Assembly: GCF_004798865.1 (NCBI RefSeq)
Contig: NW_025335505.1
Location: 12,919,564-12,983,563 of the forward strand
From: Varanus komodoensis
Taxonomy: Eukaryota > Chordata > Lepidosauria > Squamata > Varanidae
Reading direction: 5' to 3'
Length of the DNA stretch: 64,000 nt
Position 1 is the stretch's first letter; each line of letters starts with the position of its first letter. Position numbers and translations under genes: made by a program. Under the pieces are notes generated by a model, which was not told the DNA's origin, searched no databases, and saw nothing but the letters and a program-made list of their open reading frames with translations. Below are positions 1-11,386 of this stretch, piece by piece.

Positions 1-1150
1 CCTGAAATAGAGAACAATCTTAACTCAGACTGAAAAGATGACAGTGTTGGTACCAGAGCAGGCCGTAATGGAGGAGACACCACTGAGAACTCCTTCTATC
101 TTGTTACCACTGCCCAAACTTCTTTTGGAGGCGGCACTTGGAAGAAAGCCAAGTGGATCATAGTATGCTGGTGGATTCAATTTGGGAAAGATATTGCAAT
201 CCTAAACTATGCAGGGCTTTATAAGTAAAAACCAACAACTTGAATTTGGCTCAGAAATAGACAGCCAGCCAGTGCGCATGGGCCAGAGTTCCTCTTATAT
301 GTCCAGAACTTCTGGTTCTACTTATTCATTGGGACTCTGCAGTTTGCATAAGCTGTATCTTCTTCAAGGGCAGGTCCATGTACAAGCACAGTCATAGCCT
401 AATTTGGAGGTTAACAGCACATAGACCACTGAAACTAGATTAGCCCTGTTTAGACATGGGCATATTTGGGTCACCAGCCAAAGCTGGCACTCAGAACCAC
501 TGAGGTGATCTGCATCTCAAGTGGCACTGATGATATAGAAGGACCCTAAAGCTTCAAAGCTGTTGCTTCGAGAGGAGTGCAATTCCTTCTGGAACAGGCT
601 AAATACCATCCATCTGGTCAGAAAAACCACCTATCCACAACAGTATCTCAGTCTTGTCTGGATTAAGCTTCAGTTCATTAGTCCTCATCCAGTCCATTAT
701 TAAAGCCAGGCACCAGTTTAGCAGCTTCATCTGGTGAAAATAAAAACAAGAATGAAAACAAGCATATTATCAGTATATCGATAGCAGCACACTGCAAACC
801 TCCAAATGACATGCTCAGTGGTTTCATGCAGAAAGTGGGTGGTGCATAAGCTTAACTTCTGAGAAAGCTAAGCAATATTCTGGAACCGCTACTTCTTGGA
901 GTCATCCATTCAAGTAGGAGTGGAACCACTGCAGTGTAGCATCTCTTACTCCCGGCTCAAACAGTTGCCCCAGAAGATTACTATAGTTGATAGTATCAAA
1001 AAGCAAGAGATCTGGGAGTATCTATGGGGTTATACTCCCCTTATCTGACATAAGTTATCATACAGGGTGATTTGAGTTGAAACACAGTTGCCTATAGGAT
1101 TTGTCATTCCTAGCCTAAAAAACTGGGAATTGTCCAAGTAAACAGACTTT
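1..1150 (-). mobile_element. L2-clade LINE fragment, antisense, 5'-truncated and heavily decayed
   Basis: Read on the minus strand, this stretch keeps recognisable pieces of an L2 reverse transcriptase in order from right to left. Near 960-1010 there is a remnant of the motif A block (AFDTIDHSILL-like, here FDTINYSNLL). Near 780-840 there is a MKPL segment just before the catalytic region. Near 640-720 the text NELKLNPDKTEILL is almost canonical. Near 190-260 lie relics of the HWLP...FKVLVLTYKAL block. No frame is open throughout, and the YADD box is not intact. The 3' end probably lies beyond the window start; the 5' limit near 1150 is soft. An old, dead copy. Confidence 0.75.
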
Positions 1151-2770
1151 ACTCTTAATTAGCCAAAATGGGATGGTTTCAGATCTCATGCAGACAAATG
1201 TGTCTCAGCAAAAATGCCTTTCTTCTGGTGTCCCTACAACTACTAAAGAACCCTTCTTTTATGTTTTCTTTAGATCTAGTTGGGGAAACTTTGCCAAACT
1301 TATTTCAGAACAACAGAAGTATAACTATGTATGCTTCTGTTTACCTTCTGGCTAACGTTTACTCCTTCCTCCCTTAAATGGTAACTCCTTTCCTAACTGG
1401 CATCTTTACATCATCCTGCTTTTGGAACCCATGAAATACCACCAAATGTCCATCATCCTTGGGTACTGCCTTTCAGAAGATGTCAGCAGGTCAACTGCTG
1501 GTAATAAAGTTTATGCAACTTATTTATAGGATAAATTTAGTTGAAGCAATATTGTGGAAGTGTCTTTGTCTACAGAAGGTGTACCCTATATTTCCCTTCC
1601 CTTTTGTCAGAGCACTGACATTTGTTATTTATGTTCATTATGTGGTTAAGTTTCATTACACAACCTAATAATATGAGTCAACTAAACGGCAAGGTCTCTG
1701 GTGAGCATTTGAGGTGGCACGTATCCTCAGCAGTATGTTGTACAGGGTCAATTACAAATGCACAGTTAGCATATAAAGCTAATTCAGCAATATGTGAATA
1801 GTTCCTCTCTATAGACAGAATACTTTGCCCAAAGGACACTAGCAGGACAATTATTATTTTATTTATTTTAGAAATGAGGTTAAAAGCAGCAAGCAAAAGG
1901 GTACATGGATTTAGTTTATATGCAAGGGAAGAGTTTGAGGTTAGAATTAATGACACAGGGAAGGGACTAAGGCATTTAAATGTGGCTTTTCCTATCTTCT
2001 ATAGGCATTGATGCAAAGAGGATGTGAGTGATGCTTTCAGGTTAATTGTGAGTCAAAGGTGGAACACTCTGCTGAAACAGGAAGATGAATAAGTAAAGAT
2101 TAGTAAGTTAAATTAGTGAGTGAAGCTCAAAGAGGATCCAATTTACATTTTATCTATGTTCTGTCTTGGAATACAGCAGTGCATACAGTTTCTAAATATT
2201 TATTTTACACCTTTAATCTAGTGACACAAAGTAAACTTCACCTTGGCAAAGAAATAATAGGGTGACACTGTGTGTGACACAGTGGGGCCATATACATGAC
2301 AGTCCTCTGTGGATTTATATGACCCATTGTGCTGAGTGCTGCTACCATTTTAAATATGCAGCCTTTAGTTGGACCTTTTGTGTTGTGTGAACCCAGTGAG
2401 CAGGGGTTATGCAAAGGTTCAAGTCTCAATGGAGATTCCATAACCAGCTGTGATGTGATTTCTGCACATAGCCAGTCTGAGGGCTCTAATAACTTACCAG
2501 CCCAAGGCTGTAAATCTTACTCTGCTTTATTTCTAAAGGATGAATCCTTTAGAAAAATAGATACTTTTGAACCATGATATGAATTGGGGATGGGGAAGAA
2601 GTTAGTTCACATTACATTTTAACCAGCAAGCAAGCCAAAACTTAGTTATTCTTTGAAATTTAGTTCTCTTCACACAATCTATAGCTCAAGTGTAGATCTT
2701 CAATCAAAACATATGTCTGAAAATCACCCTATCGGAGTAGGGTGAAAAAATGCATATATTAGTGAAAGTG
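1151..2770. other. No recognised feature
   Basis: AT-rich sequence with only short unconvincing frames on both strands. I see no repeat, RNA gene or exon here. Confidence 0.4.
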
Positions 2771-2775
2771 ATATG

Positions 2776-2840
2776 TAAAACTATACTACCTAAAACTATA
2801 CTTTTATAGTTTAAAACTATACTACCTAACTATATTAGGT
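2776..2840. repeat. Short direct repeats combined with hairpins
   Basis: An 18-bp perfect direct repeat (TAAAACTATACTACCTAA) occurs at 2776-2793 and 2812-2829. Between the copies lies a perfect hairpin with arms AAACTATA and TATAGTTT. The second copy overlaps another hairpin with arms ACCTAA and TTAGGT (2824-2840). The whole unit is AT-rich and looks like local rearrangement rather than a known element. Confidence 0.7.
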
Positions 2841-2845
2841 AACAT

Positions 2846-5045
2846 GTATGTATTAGGCAATATTGTGCACAAAGATGCATATACTAGGAGAAATGCACAC
2901 AAATATTTAGGAATACTTTCTTTTAAAATAAATTATATAACATTTGAAATTAACTAAATCTAAGACTGGAAAAATAAGAAACTGAGAGAAACTGAATTTA
3001 AGATTTGTCCATCTACCTAATCTGAACCTTCTGGACTGTTGTATGGATTATCATTGACTAGTTCATTATGCATATTCCAAACAGTTAATATATTTGAGGT
3101 AGAACATTAAGCAATGTGAGTGCTGTTTGTGAAAATTAGAGAGAGGAAGACAGAAAGACAAATATGTACTTTGAGGAACGTATTTTAAAATAAACATTTT
3201 TCCGTCCTTCCTTCCTTCCTTTCTAGATGCAGAATAACCTGGAAATGTACTTACATGTGAACACCTGTGAAAGTGACATGGACCAGAAATAGGTCAGTTT
3301 GCCTTGCCCAGATGTAATGGAATACATTGGCCACCATGCAAGTGTACTTTTAACATGCAAGATGCTATAATAACTATATGACTATGCACATTTCAGTTTT
3401 ATTACACATGCATTTCAGATTGTATAGACAGAATACCTAAGTGCCAAACTAGTGAAAGGAGAACCTTACTTTTACAAAGACTGAACTGCAGTCCACAGAA
3501 ACAAACTTTAATTTATCCAAAGTTCATACACAATTAACGCCAAATAAGCATTAACTGAAGCATATAATACGGATCAAATCTTAGCAGAATAACTGTAGCA
3601 GCAAAGAAGAACAACGCCGAGCACCTGCAGCATGTTTCAGATGTTTCTTCTGCCAAGCTTGAGCTTTCTCCCACATGTACTAAGCATTTAGTGGCTTTTC
3701 AACTAATATATTTTTGTCCATACACTGAGGTTTAAGTAATAGTTGTTGCTTATTCCAGCGCTTCAGTATACAACACCGTGCAATAGTCAGCCACCTGTTT
3801 GGGGGCTAAGCAGGATAGGGGACTAAGCAGCTTCCACATCAATTTGCATGAATTTGCATGGAAAATTGTGTACAGTATTTCATTTAATATACATATTTTT
3901 CAAGCATTGTTTCCAATATATACCCTTCCGTATGTTATCTTACATTGCATTATCTTAATACATCGAATGCATTTTGTATTATTTTTTAACTGAAGCACTG
4001 TATCTCTTAAACCGAAGAAGTGCAGAAACGGATGGATAATTGCATTCTGGTTCACACATTACTTTGGAATGTGTGAATTAGGCTGGTTGGTATTGAAAAG
4101 TAATTCAAACAGATTTATTTCTCAGTCCTACTCTGGAGCAGCTTGATGATGAAATATCTCTTACCCAACCGACTTTTCACTGCTTTCTGGCTTGAGTGGA
4201 AATGAAAAGAGTGCTGCCCTTGATCCATGATAATTTCATCCTAGCACTCTGCAGCTAGGGCATGGTGAAATAAGCAGCTGCTTCTCAGCTAACTTTTAAA
4301 CTAAGCAGATGATGGAGGGCACAGATGAGTCGGGGGACTGATAATGGCAGGTGACTTCTGCCTGACCCAGCTAAGGAAAACAGCAGGTTGTCATGCAACC
4401 TTTCTTATGAATAGAATGCTGACACAACTTCGGTGAAGTCATATATATTTGCTGCTGGTTGAAGATCCTTGTAAGTTAATAAAGTAGTGGACATTTCTCT
4501 TATCCCAAGAACTTAAAATCTAGAAATGTGTGCAAGGAAAGCAACAGAAATGGAAATGGAGCAGGGATAAACAGGAAAGGATCAGTTACATAGAACTTTT
4601 GTAGGAGTCTGTGGGACAACCAGCCCACCCAACCCAACCGAACCCAATCCACTCGACCCTTTTAAAGGGTATGCTTTTGACAACTATATTTCACATCAGG
4701 TAGGCTGCAAAACGGGGATACATGACTTACTTGAAATTCATTATAATGGGACAGGGTGTGCCAAGAAGAGAGGGATTTACAAGATCTTAAAAGTGTGGCA
4801 TGCTTTCAGGATGACCTCATTTCTGTGCATTCAGTTCTCCAGAATACAGTAATCTTAGATGGTCCTTTCTAGTGTGTATATGCGTGAAGTGTGAATGATA
4901 ACCATGTGAGAAAGACAGTGGTTTAAAATGTTATATTTTGTTCATTTGAAAATACTTCAGATTACCATGAGTTAAGAATCTGTCAGGTTTAGTTTGTTCC
5001 AATTTTTCATTTTTTTGAATCGTAAGTTTATGCACTTTGATTTTT
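2846..5045. other. Mostly unrecognised sequence
   Basis: It holds a short (TTCC)n run at 3205-3222, an AATTTGCATG tandem pair near 3841-3860, a 10-bp hairpin at 4051-4077 and a C-rich patch near 4620-4660. No element or gene is identified. Confidence 0.4.
4051..4077. repeat. Perfect 10-bp inverted repeat
   Basis: Arms TTCACACATT (4051-4060) and AATGTGTGAA (4068-4077) are exact reverse complements around a 7-nt loop. There is no T-run or gene context to suggest a terminator. Confidence 0.8.
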
Positions 5046-5730
5046 TTCTTTTAAGAATTATTTATTTATTATTTAGAAAATTTGTAGGCCGTCCATCACT
5101 GTCTATGGACGGCCTACAACATTATTTCAGTCCTCAATAAAATAAGTTAACTGTTCCACACTGAGCATAAAACTAATGTATTTAAAATAAATTAAATAAA
5201 TCTAACACAATTAAATTACTATATGTTAAAATATTGTTCAAATAAAAAGGTCTTGACCTGACACCAAAAAGCATATAATGATGGCGCCAGGCGGATCTCT
5301 CTAGGGAGCGCATTCCATAGTCAGGGTGCCACTGCGGAGAAGGCCCTCCTCCAAGTATTCTGTTTCCTGACCTCTTTCAAATAGAGTTCCCAGAGGAGGG
5401 CTTCTGTTGCCAATCTTAGGGGGTGGGAGGGCATATAGGGAAAAAGGCGTTTCTTTAGGTATCCTGGTCCCAAGCCGTTTAGGGTTTTATAGGTAATAAC
5501 CACCGCCTTGAATTGAGCCCAGACTTCAATGGGAAGCCAATGGAGCTGATAGAGGACTAGAGTTATGTGAGAATAACGACCAGTGCCCAACAGCATCCTG
5601 GCAGCTCTATTTTGCACCATCTGAAGTATTCGGACTGGGCAGCCCCATGTAGAGCGCGTTAAAGTAATCCATACAGCAATTAGTATCTTTGTGCACAAAT
5701 CACCTAAATTCATAATGCTTGTATGCATTT
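5046..5730 (-). mobile_element. L2-clade LINE 3' end, antisense, with terminal stem-loop
   Basis: The minus strand from 5728 to 5321 stays open for 135 residues and reads as the C-terminal part of an L2 reverse transcriptase: VQNRAARMLLGTG, then LYQLHWLPIE, FKAVVITYKTLNGLGPGYL and the ending FSAVAP. A DYFNALYMGLP block just upstream (about 5660) lies in another frame, so a frameshift is present. The 3' UTR runs leftward to an A-rich tail seen as TTTATTTATTATTT at 5058-5074, directly after a perfect 15-bp stem-loop (5082-5119). The copy is 5'-truncated, lacks the catalytic domain and is inert. It is better preserved than the L2 at the window start. Confidence 0.85.
5082..5119 (-). repeat. 15-bp perfect stem-loop at the L2 3' terminus
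   Basis: Arms at 5082-5096 and 5105-5119 (core GTAGGCCGTCCAT / ATGGACGGCCTAC) pair perfectly around an 8-nt loop. It sits just before the LINE tail. A GC-rich hairpin is usual at this place in related L2 tails, so it is probably part of the reverse-transcriptase recognition structure. Confidence 0.85.
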
Positions 5731-8700
5731 TGCCTCATATATACATTTTGCAAATATTTTCCCCAACATAATACATTGTAATATTATTTTCTAGAATATA
5801 ATTCACACATGCCTTACCCTATTTGTTTACTGAAAAATTCCAAAATTCACAAGGAGAGTTCAAGAATTGGACTCATCACATTCTTCTCCCTGCCCACTGC
5901 CATAGTGGGCAGGGAGAATGCAGCCAATTGAATGCAGCAAGAGCATATAAGGACTTGGCTGGCGGTGACATTTATCCTGTATCTGGGCTAGGAAAACATG
6001 TTTAAGTTGAGACATCATTGAAAGGGAAAGTTATCAAATTAAGAAACATATAGAAACAGCTATGGCAAGGCAACAATTAAGCAATTCCAGGTTCAGCAAT
6101 ATTCAAGAAGGGAAAGTATTTGCAAAGCCTAAATCAAGCCATGCAGGACTGGGGGTAAATATAAGCACACTGCTCCATACTCAAAGAATTTATAAAAGAA
6201 ACAGGACCAGTGCGGGGAACAGATGTGGATGGATTTGAACATTTATTCTAAATTAAAATAAATTCATAATCTGTAGGTACAAGAAATGTACTGTGTCAGA
6301 TGGAAATAGATGTGGATGTTTGCTTGGAAATAAATGACCAAAACAATATAGACATTTTTATACAGAAGTATACATAAACATGCAGACCAGTTTGACAGCA
6401 AGGAGTCAGGGAAATGTTTATGCATAGGAGATACTTGTGTAACGACAGATCATTAATCATGAAGACTTCAATTACCCTGGCACTGACTTATGAATTGAAT
6501 AGCAAGGGTTATTTGGGGAGGTAAAATAGAATTATTTCTTTTCAAATTTGCTGAGCAATCAGAAAGACCAGAGATGGTTTTGGATCTATTCCCAAGGAAA
6601 TATACTATAAATGAAAAATGCAATAAACGTTGGTGAATATTTGATTCTTGTGATCATGGAATAACAATTTCAAGTTGTAAGCACCCTAAAGAATATTCAT
6701 AAAACTTGTGGCACAAGATTATTGGCCTTTAAAAAAAGTGGGAGGGACTGAAAAAATAAGCAATAAAAACAATCAGAATATATTAAACTAGGCCACTGAA
6801 AATGAGATTTTGTAGTTTCCAAGGAAAACAACAACAACATCTAACTACTTATTGTTATTATCTAGGCCAATAATTTACCTTCTGCTAATATAATGGACGG
6901 CCATAGCAGACATTACTGTAATGCTGTGTCTCGCTGCTATGACTTTCATTTGTATTCTAAAGTAGGTGCAGAAATCGCCAGTAGCAAAGTAGTAGTAGAG
7001 GGCATATTTTAAAGGTCTGGTCCCTGAAACTAGTTTAAAGTGAAAATGAAGGATGGAGAGAAGAAACAGAAAAAGTCAGTGCAAAAATCTGTACTTGGTA
7101 GACACATGTCTGCTTTGCTCATGTTATTCACATAATAGAGTTTTCCTGCCTACTCATTGCTCTTCAGTCCTAGTTGACTCCTAAATTATATGCAGCTACT
7201 AGCAATGTTGTGGAATATGGGGTGGGGACTGCAGAAGGAAAGGGATGTTATGGATATGAAGGATCTAACCTTGGGAAGTACTCATGGCTTGGGTTCAATC
7301 CCACCTCTAACACCCAATGTAGAGACTCATCTTCCACCATGAAGAAATCCCTCCTTTCATTACTTCTGCCAATATTAAACTATACCTGTTAATTCAATGT
7401 ATACCTTTTCCCCTAAGAGAATTAGTCATTAAAAATACTAGGAAAGTAAACAAAATGATATAACATGCTATTAAAAATGAATAAAAGGAAGTTTATTACT
7501 TAAGATTACTGTTACTACTTTTCAAAGGTGTTTCTGGATTGTTAGTTGTTAAAAGCCCCAGGTCTTAATCCCTACCAAAATTAAGAGAATTCCCCTATCA
7601 AGCCCCACCTGTTAACTCATAGGCCTAACAATGGAAGGTAGTCTTCTTTCTGACAGAAGTTGATGGAATATGTAAAGCTTATTCACCAGGCTTCCCCTGA
7701 AGTCTTCATTTGGTCCAGCAGCTGCTCTTTCTTTAGACCATCCAATCAGCTGAAACTTAGAGTCATCTCTTTCCTTTGACAAGTGCTCCAGAAGTCTTCT
7801 TCTCCCCTCTTGGTCACCTTCTTCAACTTGTGCCTCATATGCTCTCAGCTCTCAATTTGACTTCCCAGTCATGCAGTTTCTCTTCTTCCTGATTGATATA
7901 TTTCTCAGGCTCCCAGCCTTTCACAAAGACAGCTCTTCCCTAGGCAAAACTCTCCTGACACTCTACCCACAAACACCTCTCAACAGTTCCTTATAATGGC
8001 TGCCATCATAACCCTCCAGCCAATCAGTTTTGGTCTGGTTAATATTCCATCACACCACCTCTTCAGACTTAGAACTAATGGCATCTTTAGACTGCTTAGC
8101 TACTCTCCAACCAGATAGTTCCAATTTTGATCCTACCCATATAAAGGCAGAAAACTGGCTTCATTTTTCTCTCCATTTCTAACTACCAGTCTATCAGTAT
8201 ACTGTATTTTCAATGTATTTCTCCTCAGGAACAAGTTTTCTGTAAAAGTGTATATTTTCTCCTACTATGACTCTCTTCAGTCATTGAAACAGAATGTGAT
8301 AGTTGAACTTTTACCTCAGTTTTATGAGTCTCTTCACCTTAGACATCTCACCTCTGTACACGAATAGAACAACTTCTTAGAACTAACAAATGAGCCATTG
8401 TATGTACAGCAGTGGTTGTGTAATATTAGCTATGGAGATTTTTACCATCCATGTGTATTGAGTTCCAAGAAAGAATAACAGAGATAGCATTACAATGCTA
8501 GCATAAATGAGCCTCTATCTCTCCTATTTGGAAAGATCTTCCCAGAACAAAAAAGTATCACTGTGTTCAAGCCAGAGTCATAAAAATGAGTGCACTACAG
8601 TTAGTTTAATCCTTTGGAAGTGGTTGACTGAAAAGATGAAGAAAAGAATATGTTTCTTTTTCCACCTTCACAGTGAGTCATACATCAAGGACTACCATGA

Positions 8701-8817
8701 ATAAAGAAATGATTTTGAATGTTAAAAACTTCAGGCCAACAAAAATTCCATGAAGACATAGATGGCTCAATCCCAGAATATGGTGCACAACCATATATAA
8801 CAGATTTTACCAACATG
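5731..8817. other. Mostly unrecognised sequence
   Basis: About 3 kb without a supported gene. It holds the 15-bp hairpin at 5884-5918. From about 7540 to 8345 the plus strand is pyrimidine-rich, with two CCAATCAG strings and one ATATAAAGG string. I do not assign these to an element. Confidence 0.4.
5884..5918. repeat. 15-bp perfect inverted repeat, 5-nt loop
   Basis: TTCTCCCTGCCCACT (5884-5898) and AGTGGGCAGGGAGAA (5904-5918) are exact reverse complements around GCCAT. It is GC-rich in AT-rich surroundings and belongs to no element I recognise. Confidence 0.9.
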
Positions 8818-8914
8818 ATGCCCTTCAGAAGTTTTGCACTACATATGCCAGCACTTCTGATCATTGGCTGTGGCTGAGGGGATTAAAGTCCAAAACATTT
8901 GAAAGCACTAGGTC
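8818..8914. mobile_element. Short foldback (MITE-like) interspersed repeat, degenerate
   Basis: A roughly 100-bp unit with imperfect inverted ends: CCTTCAGAAGTTTTGCACTAC on the left against GTCCAAAACATTTGAAAGCAC on the right. It resembles a very common amniote repeat with the core TTTGGACTACAACTCCCAT. The identification is from memory and I cannot give a family name. A second copy lies at 25461-25550. Confidence 0.5.
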
Positions 8915-9924
8915 CAAAAATATGTGAATCTCATATCTGCATGATAGGATGATCTCCGCCCCCTCTTATTAAGCCAGGAAGCAGGTGTAAACATACTGTA
9001 AGAAATCCAGTAAGACAGGCATGCTTGGTGTTTAAATCTTGCACAAATATCTGTTCTCAAGCCTGAACATCAGTGCAAGCAGGGAGATAATTCTTGCGAT
9101 TTTGGAGAAAAGACTGGGCTGGCGAGGCATATGTAACTGATTTCCTTTAATGAAGTTGCAATTTTAAGTCAGAAACAAATTAAAATTGTAATTAGAATTT
9201 TAAATCTTCAGCTCAGAGGGTTGTTAGTCATCCTGATAGCCACTTTGAATTTTTCTTGGAAAATATAATGATAAGTAATTGCTCTGATGAATGTGTACAG
9301 GACTAACAATGATTCTCATGTTTCATGAATGCGTATGATTATTTTTGGCTGGGTATTTGTGATCCTTTGCTAGACAGAAATGCACATGCTCCTAAGCAGC
9401 TAATGGCAGTGAGATTTATAATTTAGGCTTACATGCATGGAGACTAAAATTCCAGGATCCATCCTATCCTAGGGTATCCATTCTCCTCCCTTCCATGCCC
9501 TGCAAAATGTTCACTTATCCTCTTCTCCAAGACTGGACCATGCCACAGAAAGCTATCTATGATGAAGTGAGGGCTATTTCTGAGTACCAGTCTCCAGCTT
9601 TGAGGTCAGAGCTCTTTTTGGACCTTGGACCTGGAATTCTGAAGCATCCTGTGACCCCCAAGATCTGGTGTAAGGCCATGGGATCACTATCTTCAGACCA
9701 GGTTGGAAAAATGGTGGATGTCCTAGTAAGGTTCTGGAGCAGCAACAGCATAGAATTGTTATTTCTGCTATTAGAGATGACAGCAGTATGATTCATGTTG
9801 CTCCCAAAGATATAAACTTACAATTTTCATAGTTGTATTCCTATTGGTATAGTACAGGTAGTAAAACATTGAAGTAAGTTATGGATGCTTCCCTCCTCAT
9901 TTTAATTTTCAGTGATTATATTCT
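8915..9924. other. No recognised feature
   Basis: Open frames overlap at 9495-9791 (plus) and 9557-9796 (minus), but neither resembles a known protein. The part from 9100 to 9420 is rich in TAAT-type motifs and could be conserved non-coding DNA, which cannot be judged without alignment. Confidence 0.35.
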
Positions 9925-10330
9925 GCAGGACAGTTCCTCTTTGCTCCCCTGTGCATTGAGAAAATTACAAAAGCAATTACTAATATGAATGTTGGTAAAT
10001 CACCTGGTTGCGACAGCTTTCCAACTGTGTGATATAAAACATTTTTCATACTTTTAGTCCCAAAGCTTTATGTCTCTGTAATTATATTTCAGAACCAGTC
10101 TCTTTCTCATCATTGTTAAATAGTGCTTCTTCACTATGGTTCCTAAGCAGGCAAGGATCATCCGATTTGTGCTCTCTATCAGCCCATTTTGTTAATTAAT
10201 GGTAATACTAACTATTAACTATAATTTTGGCCATTAGTCTGAAACAGATTATTGCAACACTAATTTGGTCAGATAAGGTGGGTTTCTTAAATATAGCCAA
10301 GGGGCTGATAATCTTAGATTAGTTGTTGAC
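9925..10330 (+). mobile_element. L1-clade LINE fragment (start of reverse transcriptase)
   Basis: The plus strand reads FAPLCIEKITKAITNMNVGK, then SPGCDSFPT, matching the L1 block I..AI..l..GKSPGPDGFP. Further on come KDHPICALYQPILLIN (compare KDP..CSSYRPISLLN) and IIATLIWSDKVGFLKYSQGADNLRLVVDLNF-like text. This is the order seen at the beginning of an L1 ORF2 reverse transcriptase. Stops and frame changes interrupt it, and motifs A to C cannot be followed downstream. It is the only L1 piece I found in the window. The match is by motif, so the limits are approximate. Confidence 0.7.
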
Positions 10331-10904
10331 TTGAATTTTTGAAATGCAAAATAAAAATCAATTAAAATATTCTCCAATTATGTGAAAATTTCAGCCCAGG
10401 GTGGGTGAACATGAGCAGGATTGTATTTCCACATGCCAAGCTTGCATTTACATTTATAAAGACACTTGAACACTTTCAAAACTATGTGTTTCTCCAAGCT
10501 ACGTTTTCATGCTTAAGCCTATGAAGGAAATGGGTCCATTTGGGCTGTACACCTGGAACAGTGCACTTTAGTGTATTCAAAAACCATACCATTCATTTAA
10601 AAAATAAAGTGAAAATGAGATGAGGTAAGCATTAAGATGGAAAATGAAGAAATCAAATGACCTTAAGCATCACTCATTTTCCTGTACCTACATGTCATGC
10701 CATGTTGGATTAGTGATGGAAAAGCAAGAGCTCTGTTGATATTTTTGAATGGCATTTCTGACTGTGGCACACAGTATTGGCTTATGTGGGCGGGACATGT
10801 GGATTCTGCCTTGTGTCAGGTGTATGTATGAGATTCTGTGATTCAAACTCAGGGGACACTTGACTTTCAGAAAGACATGACCAAATGCAAATTGGCTTAA
10901 TTCT
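10331..10904. other. No recognised feature
   Basis: AT-rich; possibly further decayed L1 downstream of 10330, but I could not follow it. Confidence 0.35.
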
Positions 10905-10925
10905 GTGGTGGTGGTGGTGGTGGTG
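10905..10925. repeat. (GTG)n simple repeat
   Basis: Seven GTG units directly flank the 3' end of the antisense RTE LINE and may have grown from its short tandem tail. Confidence 0.9.
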
Positions 10926-11386
10926 TGTGGTACAGTTGTCTCTGACTTATGGTGACCCTATGAAGGAAAGCCCTCTGAAATGTTCTGTTCTTCACAGCCC
11001 TGCTAAGCTGTTGGAAATTCAAGACTGTGGCTTTCTTTATGGAATTGAGCAATACATCATATACAATCTCATTTGGTCTTCTCCTTTTCTTCTTCTGCCT
11101 TCAACTTTCCCTAGCATGATTATCTTCTTCAGGGAGTCTTGCCTACTCATGAAGTGTCCGAGTATGGCAGTCTCAGTTTTGCCATTTTTGCTGCTAGGGA
11201 AAGCTCTGGTATGATTTGATCTAGGGACCAATTATTTGTCTATAGGGTATACACAAAGCTCTCCTTCAGCACCATTTTTCAAATGCATCAATTTTCTTCC
11301 TGACAGCTTTCCTCACCATCTAACACCATGTGTAGTGATTGGGAATAAAAAAGTATGAATGATCTTAAATTTGGTCTCCAGTAAAA
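10926..11386 (-). mobile_element. RTE-clade LINE, 3' segment, antisense
   Basis: On the minus strand from 11386 the sequence reads TKFKIIHTFLFPIT (compare ETKAKIIHTIVFPVTMYGCESW). It then continues through SNHTRAFPSSKNGKTE and FMSRQDSLKKIIMLGKVEG to the 3' end near 10926, where the text for CCGACTTATGGCGACCCTAT-like 3' sequence is visible. It is the downstream half of the copy whose upstream half is at 11789-12015. Sister copies lie at 15020-16184 and 35170-36250. This copy is the RTE C-terminal region only and lacks the catalytic motifs. Confidence 0.8.

Noticed and set aside
5321-5728. Host gene of 135 codons
   Set aside because: The protein is the C-terminal part of an L2 reverse-transcriptase polyprotein.
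7540-8345. Possible solo LTR (pyrimidine-rich strand with CCAATCAG twice and ATATAAAGG)
   Set aside because: No terminal TG...CA boundaries, target duplication or internal retroviral sequence that I could support; the motifs are short enough to be chance.
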